This document shows, piece by piece, positions 34,127 through 44,150 of a DNA stretch of 64,000 bases (its first letter is position 1; every line of letters begins with the position of its first letter). This DNA comes from Flavobacterium lacisediminis (GTDB lineage: Bacteria > Bacteroidota > Bacteroidia > Flavobacteriales > Flavobacteriaceae). Position numbers and translations under genes: made by a program. A model generated the notes under the pieces. The model did not search any database, had not been told where the DNA came from, and worked only from the letters and a program-made list of their open reading frames with translations. The DNA is taken from the NCBI RefSeq assembly GCF_025909975.1, contig NZ_JAPCIO010000002.1, forward strand, positions 124,001 to 188,000. Reading direction: 5' to 3'.

Positions 34127-35644
34127 TTATAATAATGAATGACAAGTCATTACTGCAGGTTTTTCAATTCCCATTAACTCTAATATCGTAGGAGCAATGT
34201 CGCCCAAAACCCCATTATGTATAGTTTTTAAATCTTTATCTACTAAAATAATAGGAACAGGATTGGTTGTATGCGCTGTGTTTGGTGAGCCATCAGGATT
34301 TATCATCGTTTCGCAATTTCCATGATCGGCGATGATAATTGTGGTATAATTATTTTCTAAAGCGGTTTCAACTACTTCTTTTACACAAACATCAACAGCT
34401 TCACAAGCTTTTATTGCAGCCGACATCACTCCAGTATGTCCAACCATGTCGCCATTAGCAAAGTTTAAACAAACAAAATCAACTTCACCTTTTTTCAATT
34501 CTGGAACTAAAGCGTCTTTTAATTCAAAAGCACTCATTTCGGGTTGTAAATCGTAAGTGGCTACTTTTGGGGAATTTTTTAAAATACGTGTTTCACCTAC
34601 AAAAGGTTCTTCTCTTCCGCCAGAAAAGAAAAAGGTTACATGCGGATATTTCTCGGTTTCGGCAATACGAATTTGTTTTTTGTTTGCTTTTTCTAAAACC
34701 TCACCAAGTGTTTCGGTTATATTGTCTTTGTCGTAAATTACATGAACATTTTTATACGTGTCGTCATAATTGGTCATGGTTACATAGTACAAATCCAATT
34801 TGTGCATGTTGAATTCATGAAAGTCTTTTTGGGATAAAACTTCGGTTAATTCTCTTCCTCTATCGGTTCTAAAATTGAAGAAAATCACCACATCTTCGTC
34901 TTGAATTTTTGCTATTGGATTGTCATTCTCATCAACCATAACAATTGGTTGGATGAATTCATCGGTAGTATCTTTTGCGTAACTTTCTTTTATACTCGCG
35001 ACAGCATTCTTTGAGTGAGTTCCTTCAGCATTTACTACTAAATCGTAAGCTAATTTTACTCTTTCCCAACGCTTGTCTCTATCCATTGCATAATATCTTC
35101 CAATTACAGAAGCTAATTTCGCATTGGTGTTTTGAAGATAATTTTCTAAATCTAAAATATAATTAGCTCCCGATTTCGGATCTACATCACGACCATCTGT
35201 GAAAGCATGAACAAACATTTTTTGAACACCACTATATTGAGCAGCATCAATCAAACCTCTTAAATGTGATGTATGCGAATGCACACCACCATCAGATACT
35301 AATCCTAAAAAATGAATGGCTTTGTTGTTGTTTTTAGCATAATCAAAAGCGTCCATAAGTGGTTTTTCTTGACTCATGGTTTTGTGTTCTACCGCTAAAT
35401 TTAGTTTAGCTAAATCTTGATATACAATTCGTCCAGCGCCAAGATTCATATGACCGACTTCTGAATTTCCCATTTGACCTTCGGGTAGACCAACGTTTAA
35501 ACCATCGGTTCTTAGTTGAGCATTTGGGTATTTGGTATATAAACTATCAATAAAAGGCGTGTTGGCATTGTCTATTGCAGAAACTTTTGGATCGGGAGAT
35601 TTTCCCCAACCGTCCAATATCATTAAAATTACTTTTTTGTTCAT
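34127..35644 (-). CDS. gpmI: 2,3-bisphosphoglycerate-independent phosphoglycerate mutase
   Basis: A 505-residue Mn2+-dependent enzyme that interconverts 3- and 2-phosphoglycerate in glycolysis. KKVILMILDGWG with the first metal Asp, MGNSEVGHMNLGAGRIVYQDL with the catalytic Ser, HAFTDGRDVDPKSGA, and the C-terminal metal ligands in NFANGDMVGHTG and IIADHGNCE are all present. The length is exactly that of the family. ATG 35644 was preferred over a TTG six codons upstream. A TATCTTTG box lies 15 bases before the ATG. Confidence 0.96.
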   Translation of the reverse strand: MNKKVILMILDGWGKSPDPKVSAIDNANTPFIDSLYTKYPNAQLRTDGLNVGLPEGQMGNSEVGHMNLGAGRIVYQDLAKLNLAVEHKTMSQEKPLMDAFDYAKNNNKAIHFLGLVSDGGVHSHTSHLRGLIDAAQYSGVQKMFVHAFTDGRDVDPKSGANYILDLENYLQNTNAKLASVIGRYYAMDRDKRWERVKLAYDLVVNAEGTHSKNAVASIKESYAKDTTDEFIQPIVMVDENDNPIAKIQDEDVVIFFNFRTDRGRELTEVLSQKDFHEFNMHKLDLYYVTMTNYDDTYKNVHVIYDKDNITETLGEVLEKANKKQIRIAETEKYPHVTFFFSGGREEPFVGETRILKNSPKVATYDLQPEMSAFELKDALVPELKKGEVDFVCLNFANGDMVGHTGVMSAAIKACEAVDVCVKEVVETALENNYTTIIIADHGNCETMINPDGSPNTAHTTNPVPIILVDKDLKTIHNGVLGDIAPTILELMGIEKPAVMTCHSLL

Positions 35645-35727
35645 TTTTGTGTGTTTGTACAAAGATAAACAATTGGTAAATTTCTGAATTAAAAACCGAC
35701 TTAAAATTACGAAAACGATTAAGTGAT

Positions 35728-38139
35728 TTATCCTTTTTTAATCCAGTTTTTGGCTTGGTTATAATCTATAAAATAACGAACGCTTACAGATAAAACATGA
35801 TTCAAATTATCTTCAAATAAGTTGGAGAAATTGGAGCCAAAATCTTTATTGATAGTGCGGTCAAAAGTTCCAGCGTTGTTTCTGTACAAAATCGACATTT
35901 GACTTCCTGGAGCAAACCACCAAGAATAACTTAAATCTAAATTCCAAGTGCTAAAGTTTGAGTTTTTATTACCTGTATAAGTAGTATTGGTTGATAAACT
36001 TCCGTCTTCATTCAGATTATTGATTTTATTATTTTCGGCTAATGACCAATAATGTCTAACCGATAAATTGAAATTCATTACACTGCTAATTGAAAATTTA
36101 CTTGTAATAGCATTGGTGTAAGTGTTTCTGTCTCTTCGAGCAAAAATAATATTTGAACCTTCAAAATCTATAAAACCAATATCATTTTGTTGTTTGAAAT
36201 AGTCAAAGCTATACACTAATGAAAATTTATCACTAAATCGATATCTAGGACTGATGTTTATACCAGCTTCATATCTGTTTTCATTTATTACATGGGTAAT
36301 GAATGGATTAATATCTAAAGCAAATTTATTGTTGTAATTAGATGAAAAGTAGAAAAAACCACCGGCATTTCTAGGGTTTACGAAATATCTATTTGCTACT
36401 CGTGGTTCGTAGTAATCATAATTTTCAAACGGATTAAAATTTAAACCGCCTCCAAAATAATGGTTACTTTTATTTGTAGAATTTAAGTTTACATTAAAAT
36501 TACTTGCCTGAATTTGATTTGTTGGTGTGTAAAATTCAAAGTAAGAGTTTAGGTTAATTCTAAAGGTGTTGAAGGTTTTGTTAGGGTTTAGAATTCGATA
36601 GTTTGTGTTTCCAGAGAAAGAATAATAATTGGTTCTGAAATTGATTCCTAAATCATTAATTTCAAAATCTTTTGACATGTATTCACTACCAAAGCTATAT
36701 CTAAATTTTCCATTTGTTTCTGCAAAATATAAAGAAGCATTGTAGCCGTTTTTGTTTTCAACATCATTAATACTACTCGATTTTAATCCTCCAGAAAGAT
36801 TGTATGTATTGGTTTTATTATTCAAATCGAATAATAATCCAGTTACATTAGCATCTCTAAAACTTCCATTTCTAGTAACATTAGTGTTTATAAAAGTTAC
36901 CGATGAATTTTGATTAAATCGCTGGTCAAAAACCATTACATTGTAATTTGTCAATGGTGAAATTTCTACTTGTCGAGTAGAATTATCAACAGAATTTGTT
37001 GCTGTTGCCATTGTTTTTTCGGTAATAGCATTTAAAAATCCAATTCCTAATCCATCTTTATCACGACCCGAAATTTTTAAAGCATTGACTAAGTTGATAG
37101 CGCCCGGATATTCGTTTATTGATTCATTTTCAGCTAAGTTTAAATTCAAATCGGAAGTTTGTCCAATTCTTCTTGAGTATAATAAATTTCCTTTGCTAAA
37201 TAAGTCGGTTCCTTCAGTAAAGAACGGACGGTTTTCATTGAATTGTTGTTCGAATGGACCTAAATTTAAAACCACGTTATCAAATTTAGTTTGACCAAAA
37301 TCGGGAACTAAAATTGCATCTAAAGTAAAGGCATCGTTTATTCCGTATTTGATATCTAATCCACCTTTTAATTCGCCTTTAGTTTTTTGAGTTTCACTTC
37401 CTGAAAGATAAAATGAAGAATAAGGAATTAAAAATAATCGAGTAGGTGTTTTAATGTTTTCAATTCCAGTTAAGAGTCCAGCTTGCTGTGAAATGGCTCC
37501 GATTTTATTGTCAATTGGACTCCAAGTGTATTTTTGGCGTTCTCTTCGAACTTCTCTGAAAAAGTTAAGTCCCCAAATTTGTTTGTCTTTTTCAGGAAAA
37601 CGTAGCGCAGCATAAGGAATTTTCATTTCGATGACATAGCCAAAATCGGTAATTTTTACATTGCTTTCCCAAATTGCATTCCACGAGCCATCTTCACCTT
37701 CTGATGAAGTGAAATTAGTGTCCACCTGACCATTTGCTGCGGTTACAAAAAATCTAAATTCTTGCTGGCCATCGTTGTAACCATTAATAAAAACACCAAA
37801 AAAATCAGAGGTGCCAATATCATCCCTCTCAACTAATTCCTTTAAAATTTTATCTGGATTTGGATCATATAATTTTGCACCAATATAAACAGCGTCATCC
37901 GAATACAAGATTTTTACTTCAGTTCTAAATTCTTCAGGAATTGGTGTTCCGTTTTTAGGTTCTAAAGAGACAAAGTCGGTTGCAATTTCTGCATCTTTCC
38001 ATGAAGCTTCGTTTAATTCAGCATCAATTGAAATGTTTTCAGTTGTTTTTTTTGTTGAAACACTTTTTTTAGTTTGTGAAAACGAAAAAAGAAAACTTGC
38101 GAAGCAAATGAAGATTGTTGCACTGAATTTATTTATCAT
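35728..38139 (-). CDS. DUF5916 outer membrane protein with N-terminal CBM9-like domain
   Basis: An 803-residue exported protein. A signal peptide (ending FSFSQ) is followed by a CBM9-like domain (residues ~30-210: IDAELNEASWKDAEIATDFVSLEP, FGVFINGYNDGQQEFRFFVTAANGQVD and KIPYAALRFP). The remainder is a long DUF5916 beta-barrel-like region with FGQTKFDNVVLNLGPFEQQFNENRPFF. The C-terminus ends in an aromatic-rich beta strand. The family is widespread in Bacteroidota and its role is not established. Substrate binding or uptake at the outer membrane is a guess. It is monocistronic. Confidence 0.82.
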   Translation of the reverse strand: MINKFSATIFICFASFLFSFSQTKKSVSTKKTTENISIDAELNEASWKDAEIATDFVSLEPKNGTPIPEEFRTEVKILYSDDAVYIGAKLYDPNPDKILKELVERDDIGTSDFFGVFINGYNDGQQEFRFFVTAANGQVDTNFTSSEGEDGSWNAIWESNVKITDFGYVIEMKIPYAALRFPEKDKQIWGLNFFREVRRERQKYTWSPIDNKIGAISQQAGLLTGIENIKTPTRLFLIPYSSFYLSGSETQKTKGELKGGLDIKYGINDAFTLDAILVPDFGQTKFDNVVLNLGPFEQQFNENRPFFTEGTDLFSKGNLLYSRRIGQTSDLNLNLAENESINEYPGAINLVNALKISGRDKDGLGIGFLNAITEKTMATATNSVDNSTRQVEISPLTNYNVMVFDQRFNQNSSVTFINTNVTRNGSFRDANVTGLLFDLNNKTNTYNLSGGLKSSSINDVENKNGYNASLYFAETNGKFRYSFGSEYMSKDFEINDLGINFRTNYYSFSGNTNYRILNPNKTFNTFRINLNSYFEFYTPTNQIQASNFNVNLNSTNKSNHYFGGGLNFNPFENYDYYEPRVANRYFVNPRNAGGFFYFSSNYNNKFALDINPFITHVINENRYEAGINISPRYRFSDKFSLVYSFDYFKQQNDIGFIDFEGSNIIFARRDRNTYTNAITSKFSISSVMNFNLSVRHYWSLAENNKINNLNEDGSLSTNTTYTGNKNSNFSTWNLDLSYSWWFAPGSQMSILYRNNAGTFDRTINKDFGSNFSNLFEDNLNHVLSVSVRYFIDYNQAKNWIKKG

Positions 38140-38263
38140 GTAAAAGATTTTGATTGCAAAATTATTGTATTACATGATATGTCTACTTTTTTTATATAAT
38201 GTTTAACTTTTGTGAGAATAATCGACGAAAGGTTAAAATTTTCGATAAAATACACAAAAAAGT

Positions 38264-38293
38264 TTGTTGGTTTAAAAATAATAAATATATTTG
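38264..38293 (+). promoter_or_regulatory. promoter of the L,D-transpeptidase gene
   Basis: TTG (38264-38266), 19 bases, then TATATTTG (38286-38293): a good match to the Bacteroidota consensus. The box rules out the longer frame starting at 38291 and supports ATG 38330. Confidence 0.6.
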
Positions 38294-38329
38294 GCACATA
38301 TCAACAACAATATAACTACTAGATTAACA

Positions 38330-39061
38330 ATGATTTACAGATTTTTGCCCCTAATTTTATTTTGCATTTTTTCGTTCAAGCCTTTAAATACAATAGAAGG
38401 AACAAAGAACGAAGTTAATGCTACTGATCCTAAATTAATTGCAGCAAATACAAAAGCTACTATTGAAGCTAAAAGTAAATCATTTTATTCTTTTATTGAT
38501 GCAAATGGTTATTCTTTGCCTTCTTTTGAAAGTTTTGCAGCTGCCTTTGAAGGATATGAACAGCTAAAACAGCAAGGAAAAATAGAAAATGAAATCTTAA
38601 CTATTGTAGATTTTAGTTTGTCTTCAACACAAGAAAGAATGTGGGTTGTAGATATGAAAACGCAAAAGGTAATTTTAAAATCACTTGTGGCTCATGGTAG
38701 AAATTCAGGTTCAGAATATGCTACAGATTTTTCAAATGCTAACGAATCATTTAAAAGTAGTTTAGGATTTTACGTGACAGGCGAAGTATATAATGGAAAG
38801 CACGGATTGTCGTTACGCTTAGATGGAATGGAATATGGTATAAATGATAATGCTAGAAATAGAGCAGTGGTAGTTCATGGAGCTGATTACGTTAGCAAAT
38901 CGTTTATTAAAAATACAGGAAGATTAGGAAGAAGTCAAGGTTGTCCTGCAGTTCCTTATGAATTACACAAAGAATTAATTGAAACAATTAAAGGAAAATC
39001 TTGTATTTTTATTTATCACCCATCTAGAACTTATGTAGCGAAATCAAAATTAGTTTCGTAG
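38330..39061 (+). CDS. murein L,D-transpeptidase catalytic-domain family protein
   Basis: A 243-residue exported enzyme. The N-terminus (FLPLILFCIFSFKPLNTIEG) is a signal sequence. The catalytic domain has MWVVDMKTQKVILKSLVAHGRNSG, then VVVHGADYVS with the active-site His and GRSQGCPAVP with Cys205 as nucleophile. This is the short YkuD-like variant common in Bacteroidota. It forms or trims 3-3 peptidoglycan cross-links in the periplasm. The gene is convergent with a second L,D-transpeptidase and overlaps it by 12 bases. Confidence 0.85.
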   Translation: MIYRFLPLILFCIFSFKPLNTIEGTKNEVNATDPKLIAANTKATIEAKSKSFYSFIDANGYSLPSFESFAAAFEGYEQLKQQGKIENEILTIVDFSLSSTQERMWVVDMKTQKVILKSLVAHGRNSGSEYATDFSNANESFKSSLGFYVTGEVYNGKHGLSLRLDGMEYGINDNARNRAVVVHGADYVSKSFIKNTGRLGRSQGCPAVPYELHKELIETIKGKSCIFIYHPSRTYVAKSKLVS

Positions 39062-40633
39062 TTTTTGGAAAAGCACTTTATCTAGTTCATAAATGTCATC
39101 TCTAAATTGTAGTTTGCCATTTTCAATCCAACTTGTCCAATAAAACAAATATACATTCACAGTGTCTTTAACGGACACTGTTTTTGTTTTCTCCAATTTT
39201 ATAATGGAATCTATTTCATTTCCACTCCATTTTTCTGGATTGATTTCTGTTAATATTTGTTTGGTTAAAACTAGCGGGTTTTCAACACGAACGCATCCAG
39301 AACTCAATGAGCGATAGGTTTTTACAAAATAATCTCGATGATTAGTGTCATGTAAATAAACCGAATGACGATTGATAAAATTGAATTTTACTAATCCTAA
39401 AGAATTGTTATAGCCAGGTTTTTGAACGTATTTATAATTGTTAGCTCTTGCTGGGTTCCATTCGTATGGGCTTACTTCTTTTCCTTGACTATTATATATT
39501 GTTAGTTTTCGTGATGGAAAATAATTTCGATTTTTTGATGCCTCCGGAGTTAAATCTTCTTTAATAATAGTAGGAGGAATGGTCCAAGTTGGGTTAAATA
39601 CAAAATTAGAAAGTTTTGAACTCAAAATAGGAGTTTTTCTTTTTGGAGTTCCTACTACAATTCGATGTGAAGCAACTGTATCATTATTTTTTACATAATG
39701 TAACATGTAATCAGGAATATTTGCTATTAAATATTTTTCACCTAAATCGGAAGGATACCATCTCCAGCGTTCTAAATTAGCAAATATTTGTTCTATACGT
39801 TCGCTTTTTGATGTGTTTAATGCTCTAAGAGTTCCAATTCCAATAACGCCATCTGGAGCCAATCCATGACGAGCTTGAAAACGTTTTACCGCTTTGAGTG
39901 TTAAAGTGTCGTAAGCCCAAGTAATAATGCTGTCTTTGTTTTTATAATCTTTCCAATAAGCTAATCTTTTTTTGATTTTTACCATTTCGGGTAAAGTGTC
40001 GTTTACAACAATTTTATTTTTGACAACGATTTTTTCAAAAGTTACATTGGGAAATTTGTCTATTTCAAACAGACTTTTTTTAAGTGATTGATAAACAATG
40101 TGATTGGGTTTTAAACCTTTAAAGGTTGAAGCGATAGTTTTCTCTTTTATACCTTTTTCTAATAACGGAGAAAGTGCTATTTCTTTTGGTTTTAAATCCC
40201 AATCAGTATATAATTCTTTTGGATTTAATTTCCCTTTGTGCAAATGATTGGCTAATTTATCAAAGGTTTCAGTAAGTAGAATGTCGTATTTTACAATGTC
40301 TTCATCATTTAATTTAGCTCTTTTACTTTCTAAATCTTCAATGATTTTAATTTCATAATCGTTTGGATTTAATCCATCTTCGTAACAAAATTTAATTTCA
40401 TTAATTAAATCTTTTCGGTTTTCATCTAAATACCAAATCTCATGAAAGTTCATTTTTTGATAAAACAATTTCAAACTATCTGATTTTTCTGAAAGTAAGT
40501 CAGGATGAACAGGTCTAATAATTACATTTAAAACAGTGTCTTTAATAATGCTATTATCAAAAGCAACAGGTAAAGTTTCCTTTTTACAAGAAATAATTGA
40601 GAGAATAAGAAGTAGAAAAGTAATTTTTTTCAT
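39050..40633 (-). CDS. L,D-transpeptidase family lipoprotein (YcbB/LdtD-like)
   Basis: A 527-residue protein. Residues 1-16 are a lipoprotein signal with lipobox IISC. A scaffold domain follows (EIKFCYEDGLNPNDYEI), then a peptidoglycan-binding repeat (AVKRFQARHGLAPDGVIGIGTLRALN) and a YkuD catalytic domain with HRIVVGTPKRKTPI, HDTNHRDYF and SLSSGCVRVENP (nucleophile Cys). The order matches E. coli YcbB/LdtD, which makes 3-3 cross-links. The longer frame from 40720 adds no sensible signal and overlaps the GNAT gene, so ATG 40633 is the start. It lies 44 bases downstream of that gene. Confidence 0.88.
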   Translation of the reverse strand: MKKITFLLLILSIISCKKETLPVAFDNSIIKDTVLNVIIRPVHPDLLSEKSDSLKLFYQKMNFHEIWYLDENRKDLINEIKFCYEDGLNPNDYEIKIIEDLESKRAKLNDEDIVKYDILLTETFDKLANHLHKGKLNPKELYTDWDLKPKEIALSPLLEKGIKEKTIASTFKGLKPNHIVYQSLKKSLFEIDKFPNVTFEKIVVKNKIVVNDTLPEMVKIKKRLAYWKDYKNKDSIITWAYDTLTLKAVKRFQARHGLAPDGVIGIGTLRALNTSKSERIEQIFANLERWRWYPSDLGEKYLIANIPDYMLHYVKNNDTVASHRIVVGTPKRKTPILSSKLSNFVFNPTWTIPPTIIKEDLTPEASKNRNYFPSRKLTIYNSQGKEVSPYEWNPARANNYKYVQKPGYNNSLGLVKFNFINRHSVYLHDTNHRDYFVKTYRSLSSGCVRVENPLVLTKQILTEINPEKWSGNEIDSIIKLEKTKTVSVKDTVNVYLFYWTSWIENGKLQFRDDIYELDKVLFQKLRN

Positions 40634-40676
40634 AGAGAGCAGCAATTGTGATATAAATATAGAAAGAATAATCGGA

Positions 40677-41120
40677 TTAACTCTTCTGAATTTTCTTATA
40701 CATAGCAAAATGAATGCCAACTTCAGGAATTAAAAAAGAATCTCCAATAGTAGTATAGCCTAGTTTTTTGTAAAAAGGAACTGCATTTTCTCGTGCGTTG
40801 AACCAAATTAAATCGGTGTTCAAATTAACACAATGATTTTCAGCTTCTTTAACTAATTCAGCTCCAAATCTTTTGCCTTGAAATTCTTCTAAAACCGCCA
40901 TTCCTCTAATTTGAAATTGATTTGTTTCTGAGAATAAATCATTTTTTTCTTTAAAAATTGAAATAATTCCAATCAATCGCTCATTTTGATACAATCCGAA
41001 ATGAATGGTATTTTCATCATCATCTCCTTTAAATTGGCAAGTTTCGATTGGCTTTCCCTTTCTTAAAACTTCATGTCTAACAGGATAAGTGTCAATTGAA
41101 TTGATTTTTTTTAATTCCAT
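40677..41120 (-). CDS. GNAT family N-acetyltransferase
   Basis: A 147-residue ElaA- or RimI-like acetyltransferase. The central strand FQIRGMAVLEEFQGKRFGAELVKEAE contains the acetyl-CoA loop (Q-G-K-R-F-G), and FYKKLGYTTIGDSFL is the usual motif B region. The substrate is unknown. It is the first gene of a probable two-gene unit with the downstream L,D-transpeptidase. Confidence 0.85.
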   Translation of the reverse strand: MELKKINSIDTYPVRHEVLRKGKPIETCQFKGDDDENTIHFGLYQNERLIGIISIFKEKNDLFSETNQFQIRGMAVLEEFQGKRFGAELVKEAENHCVNLNTDLIWFNARENAVPFYKKLGYTTIGDSFLIPEVGIHFAMYKKIQKS

Positions 41121-41216
41121 AATTATATAACTTATTAAAAGCTAATCATTTAGTAAAATGGGTTTATTCTAGTGTAAAGTTAGTGCAATTGCTTCGAAAA
41201 AAATATTTAAAAAAAT

Positions 41217-41248
41217 TTGCAATTAAAAAAACTTTTGAAGTATATTTG
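41217..41248 (+). promoter_or_regulatory. promoter of the tRNA-Gly array
   Basis: TTG (41217-41219), 21 bases, then TATATTTG (41241-41248) matches the Bacteroidota consensus. The first tRNA begins 58 bases later. No further promoter is seen in the identical spacers, so the array is probably one transcript. Confidence 0.6.
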
Positions 41249-41306
41249 CACCCACCAAAGAAATACATGCAACTCCTAATAAAATTAGAGTTTTTGTAAT
41301 TCAAAT

Positions 41307-41379
<73 letters not shown>

Positions 41380-41413
41380 CTAAAACAAGATAAAGTTTTA
41401 AAAATTATCACCT

Positions 41414-41486
<73 letters not shown>

Positions 41487-41520
41487 CTAAAACAAGATAA
41501 AGTTTTAAAAATTATCACCT

Positions 41521-41593
<73 letters not shown>

Positions 41594-41627
41594 CTAAAAC
41601 AAGATAAAGTTTTAAAAATTATCACCT

Positions 41628-41700
<73 letters not shown>

Positions 41701-41704
41701 CCAC

Positions 41705-41734
41705 AAAAAAGCCTTGCAATTGCAAGGCTTTTTT
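41705..41734. terminator. terminator of the tRNA array, shared with pepE
   Basis: A perfect 30-base palindrome (A6-GCCTTGCAA / TTGCAAGGC-T6) lies between the last tRNA and the convergent pepE stop. Confidence 0.85.
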
Positions 41735-42441
41735 TATTTTAATTCGTTTAGTTCGGTTTCAGGTGCAACTTCAATTGGCGTTTCATTTCTTTTGAAAATT
41801 CGAGCAGTTAAAGTTCCTTTCAATTTTACAGAATCTCCTTTAACTTCTAGCCAGCTTCCTTCTCTCAATCCAACAACTGGTTGCGGATTAAAATGGTGAA
41901 ATTCATTAATTCGGGTTTCGCGCGTTTCTCCCATGTGAGTTGAACCTTCAATAGGGTCTAAATAATGTGGATTGATATTGAATGAAACAAATCCTAAAGT
42001 TCTAAAACTTGGTGGATATACAATAGGCATATCATTAGTTGTGCTCATAGTTAAACCACAAATGTTACTTCCTGCACTAGTTCCTAAATAAGGTGTGCCT
42101 TTTTTAACTACTTTTTCTATAGTATCAATTACGTTGTTTTTGTACAATTGGCTTACTAATAAAAACGTGTTTCCTCCTCCAGTAAAAATTCCTTGTGCTT
42201 TTTCAACTGCTTCAATTGGATTTTCAAATTCATGAATTCCTTTCACGGAGATGTTAATTTTAGCAAAAGCTTCACTAACTTTTTTAGTATATTCATCATG
42301 AGATATACCGCTTGGTCTTGCGTATGGAATAAATAGCAATTCTTTTACGTTCAAAAAAAATGATTGCAATTCAGGTAATAAATAATCTAAATAGCCGCCA
42401 CCATGTAAAGTTGATGTACTAGCAATTATAATATTTTTCAT
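41734..42441 (-). CDS. pepE: dipeptidase E (peptidase S51)
   Basis: A 235-residue cytosolic serine dipeptidase that cleaves N-terminal Asp from Asp-X dipeptides. The triad known for Salmonella PepE is present with an offset of two: Ser122 in GTSAGSN, Asp137 and His159 in NINPHYLDP. FTGGGNTFLLVSQLY is another strong family motif. The length matches. The gene is convergent with the tRNA array, and its stop abuts the shared terminator. A TAAATTTG box (42457-42464) precedes the ATG. Confidence 0.92.
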   Translation of the reverse strand: MKNIIIASTSTLHGGGYLDYLLPELQSFFLNVKELLFIPYARPSGISHDEYTKKVSEAFAKINISVKGIHEFENPIEAVEKAQGIFTGGGNTFLLVSQLYKNNVIDTIEKVVKKGTPYLGTSAGSNICGLTMSTTNDMPIVYPPSFRTLGFVSFNINPHYLDPIEGSTHMGETRETRINEFHHFNPQPVVGLREGSWLEVKGDSVKLKGTLTARIFKRNETPIEVAPETELNELK

Positions 42442-42546
42442 TAAATTAATTTTTTACAAATTTACCAAATTGTATTAACATAAGTTTATCATCTTGTTAG
42501 GATTTCGTTTTGAAGATATCCAATTATATTTACAGAACTATATATA

Positions 42547-43311
42547 ATGAAGTTTATGATAAAACTACTACTCTTTTTTTTATTCCTTTTTCATTTCTCG
42601 GGTTGGGCTCAATCTGATACTATTATTAAAGGTAAAATTGTTTCGACTTCGAGTAGTTTAGAAGGAATTCATATTTTAAATTTAAATAAAGGTATTGGAA
42701 TTGCAACCGATGATAGAGGTTATTTTTCAATCCGAGTTACAATTGGTGATACGTTACAGTTTAGTGCAATTCATCTAATTGGTACAAAACACATAATTAA
42801 GAAAGATGATTTTGGAGAAAATTTGTTGTTTGTTGAAATGAAATCAAAGCTTAATGAATTAGAGGAAGTTACCATTGTTCAATATAAAAATATTAATGCA
42901 GTTTCTTTAGGAATTATTCCTAAAAATCAAAAAACCTATACACCGGCCGAACGAAAACTTAAAACAGCATCTGAAATGTCAATTGGCACAATAATTTCAA
43001 TAGATCCATTACTAAACTGGATTTCTGGTAGAACCCGAATGCTTAAAAAAGAAGTTGAAATAGAGATAAAAGAGTTTTTAATTGATCAAGCGGCTGATTA
43101 TTATCAAAAGGAATATTTTACAGATGTTTTAAAAATTCCTGAAGATTATGTTGATGGTTTTTTGTTTTATATTGTTGAAAATGAAAGGTTCGTAAGAGCA
43201 ATGAAAGATAAAAATAAAACAATGGCCACTTTTATACTATCTGAACTTGCTGTAGAATATTTAAAAGTAACCGAGTTGCAACCTTCAACATCTGTTAAGA
43301 ATGAAAAATAA
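42547..43311 (+). CDS. secreted carboxypeptidase-like regulatory domain protein
   Basis: A 254-residue exported protein. A signal peptide ends at GWAQS. Residues ~25-105 form a CarboxypepD_reg-like beta sandwich (IIKGKIVSTSSSLEGIHILNLNKGIGIATDDRGYFSI). The remaining helical part with FYIVENERFVRAMKDKNKTMATFI is of unknown role. Unlike SusC proteins it has no plug or barrel after the regulatory domain. It overlaps the next gene by 11 bases, and that gene encodes a relative of similar layout. Confidence 0.72.
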   Translation: MKFMIKLLLFFLFLFHFSGWAQSDTIIKGKIVSTSSSLEGIHILNLNKGIGIATDDRGYFSIRVTIGDTLQFSAIHLIGTKHIIKKDDFGENLLFVEMKSKLNELEEVTIVQYKNINAVSLGIIPKNQKTYTPAERKLKTASEMSIGTIISIDPLLNWISGRTRMLKKEVEIEIKEFLIDQAADYYQKEYFTDVLKIPEDYVDGFLFYIVENERFVRAMKDKNKTMATFILSELAVEYLKVTELQPSTSVKNEK

Positions 43312-44134
43312 GAGTATTCTATTTTTTATATTTCTTTTTAGTCAATTATTTTTTTCTCAAGAAGTTGAAAGAAAAATTTTGAAGGGGAGAATAGTTGCGG
43401 ATTCTATTGAAGTTGAAAATCTAACGGTTTTTAATATAACGTCAAACATAGGTGCAGTCACAAATGTTGATGGAAAATTTTCTATTAAAGCGAAAGCAAC
43501 TGATACATTATATATTCAAGGACTTTCTTACGATTCTAAAAAGTATGTGTTAACCGATAAAGATTTTTGGTTAGAAGAATTGCAAATTAAATTGCATATA
43601 AAAGTTACTGAACTAAATGAAATTGAAGTTACACCTTACACTTTAACAGGAACTTTAAAAGAAGATACAAAGCGCATTCAAGTTTATGGAGAGGCTTTTA
43701 ACGGAATTGATGCTAATGCTGTAAAGTACTATGAAGATGATGTTCGATTAGGAACGCCTGTAAACACTGCGATTTATAATCCATTGGCTCCAAATGGTTC
43801 AAATTTTGATTTTAAGTTGATAGGGAAAGGTATTGGAAAACTACTTGGAATAAAGGGAAATCCTAAAAAGAACTCAGAACTTGTTTTTGAAGAGCGAAGA
43901 CAACGCGATATTCAAACCAAATCATTTTCTGAGCATATGTTTGAGCGTTTTTCTCATAATTTTTTTGTAGAAACCTTGAAAATTAAACACGAGGATATTC
44001 CTATGTTTTTGCAGTTTGCCGAAATGCCAATTAAAGATTTGTCTTTGTTTTTAAAACCTGAATATGAAATGCAACTTATAGAGTATTTGACGACTAAATC
44101 AAAAATGTTTAAATCTCAAAAACAAAAAGAATAA
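43301..44134 (+). CDS. second carboxypeptidase-like regulatory domain protein
   Basis: A 277-residue exported protein with signal peptide (ending FFSQ) and a CarboxypepD_reg-like domain at ~22-110 (LKGRIVADSIEVENLTVFNITSNIGAVTNVDGKFSI). It is followed by a linker and a helical C-terminal region (FVETLKIKHEDIPMFLQFAEMP). The layout mirrors the upstream protein (compare FTDVLKIPEDYVDGFLFY), so they look like old duplicates. It lies 16 bases before the DUF6702 gene, making a likely four-gene operon ending with the M1 peptidase. The role is unknown. Confidence 0.72.
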   Translation: MKNKSILFFIFLFSQLFFSQEVERKILKGRIVADSIEVENLTVFNITSNIGAVTNVDGKFSIKAKATDTLYIQGLSYDSKKYVLTDKDFWLEELQIKLHIKVTELNEIEVTPYTLTGTLKEDTKRIQVYGEAFNGIDANAVKYYEDDVRLGTPVNTAIYNPLAPNGSNFDFKLIGKGIGKLLGIKGNPKKNSELVFEERRQRDIQTKSFSEHMFERFSHNFFVETLKIKHEDIPMFLQFAEMPIKDLSLFLKPEYEMQLIEYLTTKSKMFKSQKQKE

Positions 44135-44150
44135 TTACTATTTTTACCAA

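Noticed and set aside
38291..38329. N-terminal extension of the L,D-transpeptidase from TTG 38291
   Set aside because: This codon lies inside the -7 promoter box, and the extension would bury the signal peptide.
40634..40720. 29-codon extension of the YcbB-like lipoprotein
   Set aside because: It overlaps the GNAT gene and places residues before a clear lipoprotein signal (KKITFLLLILSIISC).
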